Shown piece by piece: positions 52,175-62,689 of a stretch of DNA of 64,000 bases; the stretch's first letter is position 1; every line of letters starts with the position of its first letter. The stretch is from Ailurus styani. Its lineage: Eukaryota; Chordata; Mammalia; Carnivora; Ailuridae. The DNA is taken from the NCBI GenBank assembly GCA_002007465.1, contig LNAC01000340.1, positions 270,850 through 334,849 on the forward strand, read 5' to 3'. The notes beneath the pieces are model-generated. The model was not told the DNA's origin. It made no database searches and saw only the letters and a program-made list of their open reading frames with translations. Position numbers and translations under genes: made by a program.

Positions 52175-52565
52175 CAGAATTAATTGTTTTCTCTTCCACG
52201 TTTCCATCCGCCTTTACTCCTAATGCAGAACTGGTTCTTGGACATTGACTTATAGCTCGCATCTGAATCCTGGGTCTTCCTTAAGTATCTTTGGATGGAG
52301 CTTCTGAGGCTGATGGAAGCTGGTGTCTGAGCCCCATCTGCCTTGCCCCACGAGGAGGACAATTCTGAGATATGTGTTCTATGCTGGCTGGGAATAAGCC
52401 ACCGTCACCCACGGGTAGCTGGCTTGCTAACACACCCCTCATTTGGTTCTCTTCCCTTCCATGACTCACGTCTCCACTCCTCTACCTTCACCTCCCATGT
52501 AAATTTCTAGCATTCAAACTCTTGCTCAGAGTCTGCTCCCGGGGGACTCAACCGAAGACAAGGTT
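52175..52565 (+). mobile_element. Probable old LTR-type repeat
   Basis: The right part, 'CATTCAAACTCTTGCTCAGAGTCTGCTCCCGGGGGACTCAACCGAAGACAAGG', resembles the common old-repeat ending '..ctcagggtctgcttctggggaacccaacctaagacag'. The left part is too diverged to place, so family and left limit are uncertain. Confidence 0.4.
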
Positions 52566-52774
52566 AGGTTAGAAACCTACCTTACATGAGGCCCCATGAG
52601 GAGTTAGAGGCGAGGACAGATAACACATTCCCAGAGCCTCATCCAGTAGGCACTTAACAAACTGGATGTCCTTCCATGGGGGCTGCTCGCTTCTCAGTTT
52701 TTCTGTGTTTCCAGCACTGCCTTGCCCAGCAAGCCCTGCGGAGCCTTTCCGGGGCTGCCTATGTCCTGCTCTAC

Positions 52775-52985
52775 TGTTTCCCCAACAGCTATTTGGGTAA
52801 TTACAGATTCTAATTATAACTCATCTTTGTGATCTGGATAAATCCATTAGAACCACCTTCAACAAACCTCCATTGCTGTCTTGTCTTGCATGTGTCAAGA
52901 AGAGGCAGGCAAATAGGTGTGCTTGCTAATGAGTGGGCTGTGAACAGGAAGCTTTTCATAACATAATCTCATTAAGCATCATCAC
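52775..52985. promoter_or_regulatory. Candidate conserved non-coding block with TAATTA cores
   Basis: Two TAATTA homeodomain cores lie 13 bp apart (52798-52803 and 52811-52816), with CATTAG at 52847 and CTAATGAG at 52927, in AT-rich unique DNA with no repeat match. Enhancer function is inferred from motif density only. Confidence 0.22.
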
Positions 52986-53160
52986 CTAGAGCATGGGCCT
53001 CAAATTAAAGATCGAATCACAACCTCTGGGAAAGGCGGGGTAGTTTGTTATCAATGCACATTCCTGGGCCCCTCCTGCAGAGAGTCTGATATGGAAATCC
53101 AGAGGAGCTCAGGAATATGCATTTCAACAACTGCCCACCTCAAGGGATTCTGACCCAAGA
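52986..53160. mobile_element. MER20-like hAT DNA transposon
   Basis: 'GCACATTCCTGGGCCCCTCCTGCAGAGAGTCTGAT' and 'CAGGAATATGCATTTCAACAACTGCCCACC' match the MER20-type inner region in both halves. Confidence 0.75.
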
Positions 53161-53359
53161 GGACCCTCCCACCTCCCTCCCCGGCACACACTTGGGAAAA
53201 CACAGTCCTCTCGTTCCTTACTTGCATCCGTGCTCACTGGCCCAGGGCCTGGATAGAGTAACACCCCACCCAGGCATCCATTCAGCATCTCTCATAGCAC
53301 ACCACTGTCCCGGCCACAAAGTGGGGCACTGGGACTACCAAAAAGATCTGCCAAATGAT

Positions 53360-53572
53360 GGGGCGTCTGGGTGGCTCAGTTGGTTAAACGTCTGCCTTCG
53401 GCTCAGGTCATGATCCCAGAGTCCTGGGATCGAGCCCCGCATCGGGCTCCCCGCTCCAGGGGGAGCCTGCTTCTCCCTCTGCCTGCTGCTCCTCCTGCTT
53501 GCCTGCTTGTGCTCACTTGCACTCTCTCCCTCTATCAAATAAATAAAATCTTTAAAAAAAAAAAGAAAAAAA
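53360..53572 (+). mobile_element. CAN SINE (older type), sense, with TSD
   Basis: 'GGGGCGTCTGGGTGGCTCAGTTGGTTAAACGTCTGCC', full body, A-rich tail. The words AAGATCTGCCAAATGA (53343-53358) and AAGATTTGCCAAATGA (53573-53588) are its target-site duplication with one difference. Confidence 0.97.
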
Positions 53573-53588
53573 AAGATTTGCCAAATGA

Positions 53589-54052
53589 GAACAGGGCCCT
53601 ACCTGCTCCTTCCAGCACACTGGAAACTTGCTTTGAACACACAGTAGGTTCCCTATGAAGACTTACAGAACGTCGGGGCCTTCCTACTGTAAGGGGCGGG
53701 GTTAATGTCTCCACAAGAGTTGAGGGGCCTGCCTCGCTGAGGGCTTTAAAGTTCTATGGTAACTTCAAGAGGTTAAAATGGATCTGAGGGCTTACACACG
53801 AAATTAGCACGCAGCCCACTTCCCTCATACACTTTCCCCTTTTGTCACAAGCAAAAGAGGCTCTTTCCCTCTCTCCCAATCGCCACCAGCCTCCTCAGCC
53901 TCAGAGTGACCTTCAACCTCCAGCGCTCCCCACCCCCCTCCCAGTACCACCCACCACCCAGCCACACGAGGGAAGAAGAAGTGGGCGGAGGGACATAATA
54001 AAATCTCAGCTGTGTCGGGCAACATGGGCCTAACTTAGAAACTTGTAAATCA
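53589..54052. other. Unique stretch, nothing recognised
   Basis: Pyrimidine-rich around 53870-53960. No exon recognised. Confidence 0.4.
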
Positions 54053-54268
54053 GGGGTGCCTGAGGGGCTCAGTCACTTAGGTGTCCCACTCTTGGTTTCA
54101 GCTCAGGTCAGGATCTCAGCGTCATGAGATCCAGCCCTGAGTTGGGCTCTGTGCTCAGTGGAGGGTCTGCTTAAGATTCTCTCTCTCGCTCTTCCTCTGC
54201 CCCTCCTCCTGCTCGCACACACCCTCCCTCTAATAAATAAATACGATCTTTTATTAAAAAAAAAAAGG
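54053..54268 (+). mobile_element. CAN SINE (older type), sense
   Basis: 'GGGGTGCCTGAGGGGCTCAG', 'CCCACTCTTGGTTTCAGCTCAGGTCAGGATCTC', and 'AATAAATAAATACGATC' plus poly-A. No clean duplication seen. Confidence 0.95.
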
Positions 54269-54599
54269 TGTCACAATGTATAGTTCTTTGTGTTAACTTT
54301 TTTAAACGGCCTACCATGTTCCAAAAATCCCAGGAGTGCGGAGGTGACTAAACCAAGCCTATTGATGAGTAGGAATGAGCGTTCTCCTCCCACTGGTCAG
54401 TGTTTAACAAGAACAGAAATCAAACCCAGTGAGTCATTTTTTTTCAGCACATGAACCAGAGCCCCTACCTTTCACTCACCCTGGTCATATAGCCCCTGAC
54501 TCATTTACTAGAAATATCCAGTAGGAGCACAAGCAGGTACGTGTTCAAGTGTTTATGGGGTTTCCAAGAATGGAGAGCCAAGAAGCTTCTCCATTTATT

Positions 54600-55080
54600 T
54601 TATAAAGTTAACAAAAACTTAAAACCATATGCAGTGGTATGTCCTGAAAATTATTATAATAAGTCTTGACTTAGAAGAGTTTATTCTACTAATAAAATAT
54701 GGTCTAATATTAGGAAAAGCATATAGTTTAATCACACTGATTGATCCTAGGAGATAAATGATTTTCTCTGTAGATGACAAAAGATAGTTCATCATTTGCT
54801 CTTAAGATTTGAAAAATCAGGAGTGCAGGACATTTTCTTACTTTTTTGGGCCATGTGTCTTTAACTAATAATCAATATCGTACTTAATGATATAACAGTT
54901 GAGACGTTCCTGCTAAATTCTGGCACAAGAAAATACGACCCACCACCATTAATTGTTAACATTATTCTGGAAGTTGTAGCCAATGCCCTGAGGAAAGGAT
55001 GGATGGATGGATGGATGGATGGATGGATGGATGGAAGGAAGACATATATTGGAGAGAAGTGACCCAAGTCACATACACAG
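54600..55080 (+). mobile_element. Ancient L1 ORF2-region fragment
   Basis: 'GAGTTTATTCTACTAATAAAATATGG', 'AATCACACTGATTGATCCTAGG', 'CTCTGTAGATGACAAAAGATAGTTCATCATTTG' and 'ATTATTCTGGAAGTTGTAGCCAATGCCCTGAGG' trace the L1 reverse-transcriptase region in sense. Frames are broken throughout, so it codes for nothing. It contains the GGAT microsatellite. Confidence 0.55.
54997..55035. repeat. (GGAT)n microsatellite, about 9-10 units
   Basis: Uninterrupted GGAT units ending in GGAAGGAA, inside the ancient L1 fragment. Confidence 0.97.
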
Positions 55081-55189
55081 GTGGGGACTGTCAGTCTAGA
55101 AAGCCAAAAGCGGGAGGAAATGGGTGCTCTTACTGCTGATTAGTAGAGTATAAATCGTACTTCATTTTCACGTGTAGTATTTAAACAGC

Positions 55190-55597
55190 AAACATCAAAA
55201 GCAAAAGTCTTCACACACACTTAAATCCAGTAACTACCCATCTAGAAATGTATCTTCAGGAAATAATCTGAGATGCATGGGCAAATGTCATATTTGAGCA
55301 TGTTCACCATTACACTAGCTATAAAAGTACAAAAGAAGAAAAACATCAATGTCCGGCAAAAAGGGGTCTGGGTAAATAAGTAGTGATTCCCCTAAAAGAT
55401 GGATAGACTATAAAACAGTACTTTAAAATTATATTTTCGATGAGCAAGACTGACGGCAGTAAAGAAGGCATGATAGCGTGCTCTGTGTAACTGAATTTTC
55501 TAAGTTTTAGCTATAAGCAAAACAGACTAGAAAGACACTGACAGATGTGGAAACTTATTATCTTGGTGTTTTTGTTTACCTTTTCTTTGTGCTTATC
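55190..55597 (+). mobile_element. Ancient L1 3' region, sense, interrupted by SINEs
   Basis: 'TCTTCAGGAAATAATCTGAGATGCATGGGC', 'TCAATGTCCGGCAAAAAGGGGTCTGGGTAAATAAG', 'GATGGATAGACTATAAAACAG' and 'CTTTTCTTTGTGCTTATC' follow an old L1M 3' UTR. The two SINEs at 55611-55952 landed near its 3' end. Confidence 0.6.
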
Positions 55598-55610
55598 AAT
55601 AAGTAGTTAG

Positions 55611-55722
55611 AGGGGTGCCTGGCTGGCTTAGTCAGAAGAGCATGTGACTCTTGATCTCAGGGTTGTGGGTTTGAGCCTCACCTTGGGTACTGAGATTACT
55701 TAAAAAATAAAATCTTTAAAAA
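55611..55722 (+). mobile_element. CAN SINE, short type, sense, with perfect TSD
   Basis: 'AGGGGTGCCTGGCTGGCTTAG', 'CTTGATCTCAGGGTTGTGGGTTTGAGCC' and a direct A-rich tail: the short CAN subtype without the pyrimidine-rich half. An identical 13 bp repeat AATAAGTAGTTAG flanks it at 55598-55610 and 55723-55735. Confidence 0.95.
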
Positions 55723-55735
55723 AATAAGTAGTTAG

Positions 55736-55952
55736 GGGCGCCTGGGTAGCTCAGTCAGTTAAGCGTCTGACTCTTGGTTTCAGCTGAGGTCACGATCTCG
55801 GGGTCCTGTGATCAAGCCCCACGTGGGGCTCTGTGCTCAGCGTGGAATCTGCTTGTTCCTCTCCCTCTGCTCCTCCCCTGGCTTGTGCACATACACACCC
55901 ATGCTCTTTCTTTCTCTCTCTCAAATAAATGAATAAATAAAATCTGTTTAAA
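55736..55952 (+). mobile_element. CAN SINE, long older type, sense, sharing the target word
   Basis: 'GGGCGCCTGGGTAGCTCAGTCAGTTAAGCG', 'GACTCTTGGTTTCAGCTGAGG' and tail 'AAATAAATGAATAAATAAAATC'. Its left flank is the second AATAAGTAGTTAG. Its right flank AATCAAGTAATTAG (55953-55966) is a diverged third copy. Confidence 0.95.
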
Positions 55953-55966
55953 AATCAAGTAATTAG

Positions 55967-56929
55967 AAAACACAGTGTGCTACTTAAAAATGATTCTGAC
56001 ACAATATTCATGAGCAGTACGGATGATACTTGTATCTTGGAAGGCCATTCCTGCCATGGGTACCCAATGCCAGAAACAACAAAGCCTGTGCATGGACCAG
56101 TGAGAGGCTAACAGCTTTTTATAGTATTACGGCTGATTTGGATCACATGTATCTGTGAAGGAAAACCATATCCACACAATCATGAAACAGACTGTTTTGT
56201 ACACTAAGGCCTAGACGAAACCTACACCAATGGCCAAATCTCTCATAAACCCCCCTTCACTCAGTAGCAGCTTGAGGAGTTCTGAGAAATGAGCAGTTTT
56301 GTGCTGACCTTGCAATTCAAACCTGATGGGGGAGGACTGACGCCAGAGCTTCAGAAAGCCCAGCCCACAGGGTAAGGAACCTTTCGGCCCAGGTGAGCGG
56401 GTGAGACAGCTGTGATTCACCGCCCACTCCACGTCCCTACCTCCCAGGGAAGAACGCAGACCAAGCATGAGAATGAAAACTTGACAACGGGCGTGGGCAG
56501 ACAAGTGTGGTCGACCAGTTGTCAAGGTTGATGGCGCAGCGGTTCTTATCTCAAGCAGAGGGAGGAGGAGACGGAGGGTTACTGACCTGGGCCTCTGGGT
56601 GGAGAGCAGGGCAGAGGAGGGGCAGGAGGGGAGTGTGAACCCTGGCGGGGGTGGGAGGAGGTGTTGTGCAGCTCAGGGTCAGCTCAGCAGCTGGTCCCGC
56701 TCCTGCCCACAGGCACCGCCCAGACTGGGGCCGCTGACTCAGCTCTGATGCAGAGGAGAGGAGGGAATGGAGCCTACCAGCTAGTGCCGAGAAAAGACCA
56801 GCACTTTTTTCTGTGCTTTCGACCAGAGAAACAACCCCACACCTCCTTCCACCCTCACCTCTGGCAACAAATCTTCCTTTAGGGATGGGCCTCCCCTCCC
56901 CCTGCCCGAGGTGCTTGAATTAGTGAAGC
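55967..56929. other. Unique stretch, AT-rich then GC-rich
   Basis: No repeat recognised. GCTGACTCAGC at 56733-56743 is a MAF/AP-1-type site (11 of the 13 bases of a T-MARE, the palindromic core intact). No exon recognised. Confidence 0.35.
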
Positions 56930-57110
56930 GGGGTGGCAGCTACGTGACTGGGGACACATCTCGTCCCCTCTTGGTTCTCTCATGTCTAAAAGAGGCCCGA
57001 CAGCAGCACCCGCCTCACAGGGCTGCTGGGAGGACCAAGTCACAGGATGTTGGCTGATCACCATGCCTGGCACCTAGCAGGTGCTCAGTACGTTCGACTC
57101 TATTATTTTA
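56930..57110 (+). mobile_element. MIR SINE, sense
   Basis: 'TCTCTCATGTCTAAAAGAGG', 'CGCCTCACAGGGCTGCTGGGAGGACC' and 'CCATGCCTGGCACCTAGCAGGTGCTCAGTACG' give the MIR 3' two-thirds. Confidence 0.82.
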
Positions 57111-57734
57111 ATCTGCTGCTGCCTCTTCACAGTGTGTAGGGTTTGAGTTTGAGTTCAGATTCTCCAAAAGCAGATCCTCAGGCAGGGACTTAGGTGTGAG
57201 TTGTTGATCTGGGAGGCGACGCTGGGAGGCACTCGAAGGAAGCAGGGAGGAAAGCCCGAGGAATTGATGAGGAAACGGAAAGCCCAAGGAATTAACTGAA
57301 TTAAGCCCAAGCCTTAATGAGAGGGTTACGCTAAGGGTGATCAGGGTTCAGCCTTGCTGGGAACCCTCTCAGAGGCTATGAACACACCACAGATCTGTCC
57401 CATCAATGAGGCAAGGACACTGGGTATTTATCCACCAATTCCCATCCTTCACGGGTGGAGGGTCGCTCCTGGGGTGTTAGCTCCCAACACTTTCCAGCTG
57501 CTTGGGTATAAGCTGAAATGCCTCCGTGGCCGGAGGACGTGTAGGGTGGGCACGAAGGGGTACGTCGTGGGAGGGGGCTGAGGACACAGGTGGGTCACTG
57601 ACTCCACCTGTTACGGCGGGGAGGGATGTGGGACAGTGTGATCCTTGGCTGTTGATGCTGAAACCTGCCAGGCATTTCAGGGGTTTTGAGGCAAGCTGGT
57701 CTTCCCTATTGTATACATTAACTTGTTCATTTCT
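57111..57734. other. Unique stretch; possible old repeat at left
   Basis: 57130-57340 has a faintly repeat-like purine-rich texture with an internal echo (AAAGCCCGAGGAATTGATGA and AAAGCCCAAGGAATTAACTGA), but I cannot name a family. Confidence 0.35.
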
Positions 57735-58160
57735 TCCACCCCTTATTCAGCCACTCTCGAAACATCTACTGAGCCCTTCCTGCTGCCTGTGTGCCAGATG
57801 CAGCAAGGATCAGAGGAAGGAGTTGGGTTTGAAAGGCAGAAAATAGCTGGAGGGGGATTCCAGGCAGAGCTGAGCACAAGCTAAGACCCGGAGAGAGAAA
57901 ACCTTCATGGCAATGGGGAGGTAGCAGGTGGTGTAGTCTGGCTAGGCCTGGCACTCTGAGAAAATGAGGTGGTGACAAGGAGGGCCGAGTGGGTTACAGG
58001 TGTCCTAGGGGTGTCCTACTCTCGTGGGAAGGTGCTAACATGCTGGGGACATGCAGGCACAAGGTCAACACTCAGTGCATCCCGACCGGCAGAATTCGAC
58101 TCTAATCTGTAAGCAACTGGGCACCATCTTTAATTTCTACAGAGAGACATGGTGTATTTA
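57735..58160 (-). mobile_element. L2 LINE, antisense
   Basis: 'TTATTCAGCCACTCTCGAAACATCTACTGAGCCC', 'GGGGGATTCCAGGCAGAGCTGAGCACAAGCTAAGACCCGGAG' and 'GTGTAGTCTGGCTAGGCC' are reversed L2 landmarks, moderately degraded. Confidence 0.7.
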
Positions 58161-58164
58161 GGAA

Positions 58165-58625
58165 GCTGGTTGTGGTGGGCTGCATAAGGGTGGCCCATCG
58201 AGGATGCCTCCATCCTCATCTCTGGAACATGTTACCTTGGAGGGCAAAAGGGACTTTGTAGAGGTGATTAAATTCAGGATCTTGGGGTGGGGAGATTATC
58301 CTGGATTATCCAGGTGGGCCCAATGTAATCATGAAGGTCCTTCTAGGAGGGACACAGGAGGGTCAGAGATCAGAGAGGAGAAGGCTTTGTGATGATGGAG
58401 GCAGAGCCTGGAGGGGTACAGCCACAAGCCAAGGAAGGTTGGCAGCCTCTAGAAGCCAGAAGAGGGAAGCAAGAGCTTCTCCCATGGAACCTCCAGAAGG
58501 TTCTGGAGACCTGCTGACACCTGGTCTTCAGCTCTGTAAATCTCATCTTGGACTTGTGCCCTCTAGAACTGTAAGAGAATGCATGTGTGTGGCTTTGAGC
58601 CACAAGGTCACAACAGCAACAAGTC
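58165..58625 (+). mobile_element. MLT1 (MaLR) LTR, sense
   Basis: 'GGTTGTGGTGGGCTGCATAAGGG', 'GGAGGGCAAAAGGGACTTTGTAGAGGTGATTAAATTC', 'GATTATCCTGGATTATCCAGGTGGGCCCAATGTAATCATGAAGGTCC' and 'TGCCCTCTAGAACTGTAAGAGAATG'. Third MLT1 in the same orientation. Confidence 0.93.
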
Positions 58626-59867
58626 TCTGGGGACTACTGCAATGGCTCCGGAGATGGTGGGGAAAATGGATGACACTGAGGTAAGAGCAGGAGGGGCAGG
58701 GGCCACTGCCAGGTCCCAGGGGATGGTGATCAAAGGGGTGGAGGCAGGGCCAATCCTGCTTCTCCGTGTCAGCTGCCTTCCTCTGCTGTCTGACTCTACG
58801 AGGCTAGCGTGGGCCAGTGAGCTAATCCGGAAAGCCAATCTCATCGCGAGGTGCAGGAGAGCCATCATGGGGGGGGGGGGGGCAGGGAAGGGGACACCGG
58901 GATGTTGCCCAGGGGACCAGGGAAGGAAGGGAGGAGAAGCCAGCTTGGGTGGGCAGGAAGAGAGGCCAGCAGGGCCCCTGTCCCCCGGCTTTGGAGTTGA
59001 TGCTGCCACAGCGGGCTCAGAGCCCACTCCAGGGCTCTGGCTGGAACCTGTCCATGTGTGGATTCGAGGACCCCGTCCCACAAGGGATGGGCAAGGCCGC
59101 CCAAAGGGATGCACACTGACTCACAGCAGGCTGGCAGCTACCTCTGTCCTTGTCCCCATCCATCCACCCACCATCAGCCCAGACACAATGGGGCCAGCGG
59201 GCCACTACTTGGCCCCAGTTCTGTCCTTAATCAGTCGAGACTGTTCCAAAAAGAGGGACACGGCACTGCTGTGAAATGCTGATGGCACAAATCTGGAGAG
59301 GAGAGTAAATAAAAAGGAAGCGCCCAGGAGAGGAGCGGAAAAGGAGAGACCTACGTTTCTGCAACTATGCCCAGAGCTGTGAATCCCCCTCGCTGGGGGT
59401 GGGGGGGAGGTGGGCCAGGAAGCCGTGGCGGGAAAGCAAATGCCTTGCACAGCCCAGCACAGATCCTCGGATGTCTGAACTGTGGGAGTCTCGTAAGACA
59501 ATGACGGGTAGTCAGAGTTGAGTGGGCACAGGCCTCCTCCCTTCTCCAGAACACGGGGACTTGAAGGGTTACAACATCCTGGGAAGACAAGACAGGGTGG
59601 GAGGGTTAGCACCCTCTGAGACGCCCCTGCGTGCCTGGCCCAGCGCTTGCCGCAGAGGATGCCGGCTGCACCGAGACGGATGGCTGTTCTCCAGGAGCTC
59701 CCGGGCTGCTGGGGGCACAGATGTGGGGACAGATGAGTGCCGGGAAGTCCCGGGGGACGTCTGATCAAAATCGAGATGGCAGATGGTGGGCATGGGAGCC
59801 ACGATGGGAGAGGGGTCTGTTCCACCTAGGTGATTCCAAACGTCTTCTGGAACGGGCAGTTCTGTTT
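58626..59867. other. Unique GC-rich block, no gene recognised
   Basis: About 1.2 kb with overlapping 160-231-codon frames on both strands (58579-59274 plus, 59205-59825 minus, 58608-59114 minus). None has a recognisable motif and none shows a preferred frame. A G14 run lies at 58869-58882. Confidence 0.4.
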
Positions 59868-60225
59868 GTTTAGCTGAGGTGCAATTCACATAACATGAAA
59901 TGAACCATTTTAAAGTCCGCGATACAGTGGCATTGAGTATTTTCCCAATGCTGTGCAACCACCCCCTCTCTGTAGTTCCCACTGTATCACCCCAAAAAGA
60001 AGTTTTAGCCCCATAGGCAGCCCCCACTGCCCCCTCCCTGAGCCCCTGCCTGCTGTCAATCTGCTTTTTGTCTCTACGGATTTCCCTTTTCTAGATATCC
60101 CATATAAACAGAATCCATTCAATATGTGGCCTCCTCTGTCTGCGTTTATTCACTCAGTGTAATGTTTCTGAGGCTCACCTGTCTTGTAGCAAGTATCACT
60201 ACCTCATTCCTTTTCATGGCGGAGA
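59868..60225. mobile_element. L1M-type LINE fragment
   Basis: 'CAATTCACATAACATGAAATGAACCATTTTAAAGTCCGCG', 'CAATGCTGTGCAACCACC', 'CACCCCAAAAAGAAG', 'CTGCTTTTTGTCTCTACGGATTTCCC' and 'TCCCATATAAACAGAATCC..CAATATGTGGCC' are an easily recognised old L1 block. Direction not assigned. Confidence 0.85.
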
Positions 60226-60399
60226 CATAAGGCAGGGGATTCTTTTGCTGATCGTGAAAAATGAGTAGATGTGTGCCAGCCAGGGAAACAAAGGGGGAAG
60301 GAGGGGGTCCTGGCAAAGACATGGAAGCATGACACGGCAGGGTCTCCTCTGTGTCAGGATGGCCAGAGGGCTGCAGGGCAGCAAAAGATGAGACCTGGA

Positions 60400-60560
60400 A
60401 GGTAGAAGGGGCCTAGCAGGTGAAGGGGGCTCTGTGCTTGGGTAATGGGAGCCACGGAAGGCGAACCAGGGTACCATAGGACTAGATCTGCATTTCAGGA
60501 AAGATTTTCTGGCCACAGTGTGGACCAGCAGGGAGACCAGTTGGATGCCACTGGGAGGTG
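60400..60560 (-). mobile_element. L2 LINE fragment, antisense
   Basis: 'CCATAGGACTAGATCTGCATTTCAGGAAAGATTTTCTGGCCACAGTGTGGACC' resembles the reversed upstream L2 segment ('gatctgacttatgttttaaaaggatcactctggctgctgtgtgg'). Confidence 0.6.
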
Positions 60561-60789
60561 ATGGGGCTAGGACTAAGGCAGGAGCCACAGGGGCCCAGAG
60601 AAGGGACCAGTCGAAACCCAACAGCCTTGACCTTGGAAATGAGGGAGATGAGGTGACCAGCTGTGGGTTCTGGGGGTCATTCAGGCGGACCCTCCAGCAG
60701 CAGCTGGGTGGTACCCTGGACTAGGTCAGGAGAGGTGTCTGGGCTGAAAAAGAAGGTTTATGAATCTTGCTTCGTGTATTCCTTCCAGC

Positions 60790-60920
60790 AGTCTGCATTA
60801 GAGAATGGGTGTGCTCCCATTCTAAAGACAGGGAAGTGGAGACCCACAGAGAGGAAGCCACACAACCACGGCCACATAGCAGATTCAGTGCCAAAGCCAG
60901 GGTTCCACCCTGTGTTTGGC
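60790..60920 (-). mobile_element. MIR-like fragment, antisense
   Basis: 'CTCCCATTCTAAAGACAGGGAAGTGGAGACCCACAGAGAGG' and 'CAGTGCCAAAGCCAGGGTTCCACCC' are a degraded reverse MIR or MIR3 core. Confidence 0.6.
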
Positions 60921-62214
60921 AGTTTCCAAAGCCTCTGAGCTTTCCATGAAGCCAAACGGACTTTTAAATTCTTTCACTGCAACTCCCACCCCTCTCCCCA
61001 AATTCTAAATTCACCCAGTGCTTCCATGGGAGAAGGAATATGGGCCTGAACGTGCCACAGAGCAGCAATCCTGCCATCTTGATGTTCCACTGTAGGGGGC
61101 GGAGAGGGGAGGGGGCGGGAGGAGGGCCCTGTTTTCCAAGTAAACACTTAAAATTCCCCAGGATGCACTGGAGATGCTGCTGAACCTGAATTAGACCCCA
61201 GCACGGAGAGGACGCGGCGGCCTCAGATAACGTAGCCAGGGAGACGTCCCTGGGGTGGAGAGCTGGAACTGTGTGTGTTTTCTACAACACTGAAGTGCCC
61301 ACTCCAGACTCTCAAGGTTAATGGCATTAGCTGATCCCTCCCACGTCATGTGGCCCAGCCGATGGTGCCACGGTGGGGAGCAAGATGTAAGTTAGCAATT
61401 TCATGGGCAAATGTGGGGCTTTGGGAAGTTTCTTAACGGGTGAGAATAAACCAGCCCTGGAGGCAAACAAAATCCAGGCAAGAGCAAAATGAACCAAAGC
61501 AAATAAACTGGGGGATGTGATTAGGTGTCTTTTGAAGCAAGAGAGGCGAAGGAGGAGCAGTTATTTTAATGAAACAGGAACAGCATCTTCTCAGAATGTT
61601 TCTTTCAATGAGTCCAGCTTGCATTCTCAAGGCCAAACAGCCCGGGCTGCTGAGGATCCGGCTTGGAGCCATACCACGTTGTCACGAAACTTGTATCTGA
61701 ATCATTCAATGTGACTCAGCCATTCTCTTTCACAGAGAAACCTGCTGTCCAGGGGTCATCAGGCATCACTGGCTCAAATCTGGGAGCTCTGTGCGAAGGC
61801 CCCGACTGTTCTCTGAGCCAGTTCCCCTCCTGCCCCGCCCCCCAGCCCACCCCACTGCTGTTACGATCCTCCCTTCTCCCTGTACAATAGCTCAGGACAG
61901 TGTTCTGTCCCTTCTGAATACAGGGAATATCGGGCTGCTTTCTGCTGTCACTGGGCTCATCAGGGGGCTAGAGAACATGTGGACTGTCAGCTTCTCAGGT
62001 TCAAGTTCCTTTTCTTGGCATGGACATATCATGTTCTGCAGCGGGGTAATGGGTAGGGATGTACTTTGAAAATTGGTATCCAGAACATTGAAGTTATCAT
62101 CGCTACAATTACTTTTTGTGTTTCTGGGAAAGCACAGTGTGTGACATAAGAAAAGCGAGAGGGAAAAATTCACATTTATTTAAAAAAATTTCTGATTCCT
62201 AGGTACTATAAATT
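60921..62214. other. Unique stretch; possible conserved non-coding DNA
   Basis: About 1.3 kb without a named repeat. 61380-61740 is AT-balanced unique DNA of the type often conserved. A small inverted repeat GGACAG-TGTT-CTGTCC lies at 61895-61910. No coding exon recognised. Confidence 0.35.
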
Positions 62215-62655
62215 GGTTCTTTTTTCCCACACAGCATCTACTTTCCATCCTCCTAGCAACGCACAATTATTTGTGTGGGGCGGTAGGTTTCTCCCCTGGT
62301 TCCAGGTTGGTTACATGGCAAGGGATGCCAATAAATGCATCCTATTTCCTTGGACAGAGTGATTGGGTTAGTCATACAGATGACTTAAGGTTGGTGAATC
62401 CATTAAGGAAGAAATACCCTTTTCCTCATCATGCTATCTGTACAGTCTGTAAGCCTGGAGCTGCTCATGGCCACCATGTAGGAAATGAAGCCCAACTAAG
62501 ATACGAAAAGAGAAAGTAACTATACCCTGAAGATAGGATTTGTGTTCCTGGAACCAGCCATACCTAAAACCCATGTATGGCTATACTGTTCTACTATTAT
62601 GCTGAGTTGGGTGTTTGTACTTACAAGCCAGAGGGTCCTGACTCCTATAACCTAC
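62215..62655 (+). mobile_element. Old interspersed repeat, LTR-like, family not assigned
   Basis: The series 'CACACAGCATCTACTTTCC', 'TCCTATTTCCTTGGACAGAGTGATTGG', 'GTCTGTAAGCCTGGAGCTGCTCATGGCCACCATGTAGG', 'GAACCAGCCATACCTAAAACCC' and 'CTGAGTTGGGTGTTTGTACTTACAAGCCAGAGGGTCCTGACTCC' matches a repeat seen widely in mammals. I am confident it is a repeat but not of its class. Confidence 0.6.
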
Positions 62656-62689
62656 CACCGTACTTTGTACAGAGGACATGTAAGAAGTT

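Noticed and set aside
58579..59274. 231-codon plus-strand open frame, with 206- and 168-codon minus frames nearby
   Set aside because: It starts in the end of an MLT1 LTR and runs through a G14 tract. Frames on opposite strands contradict each other.
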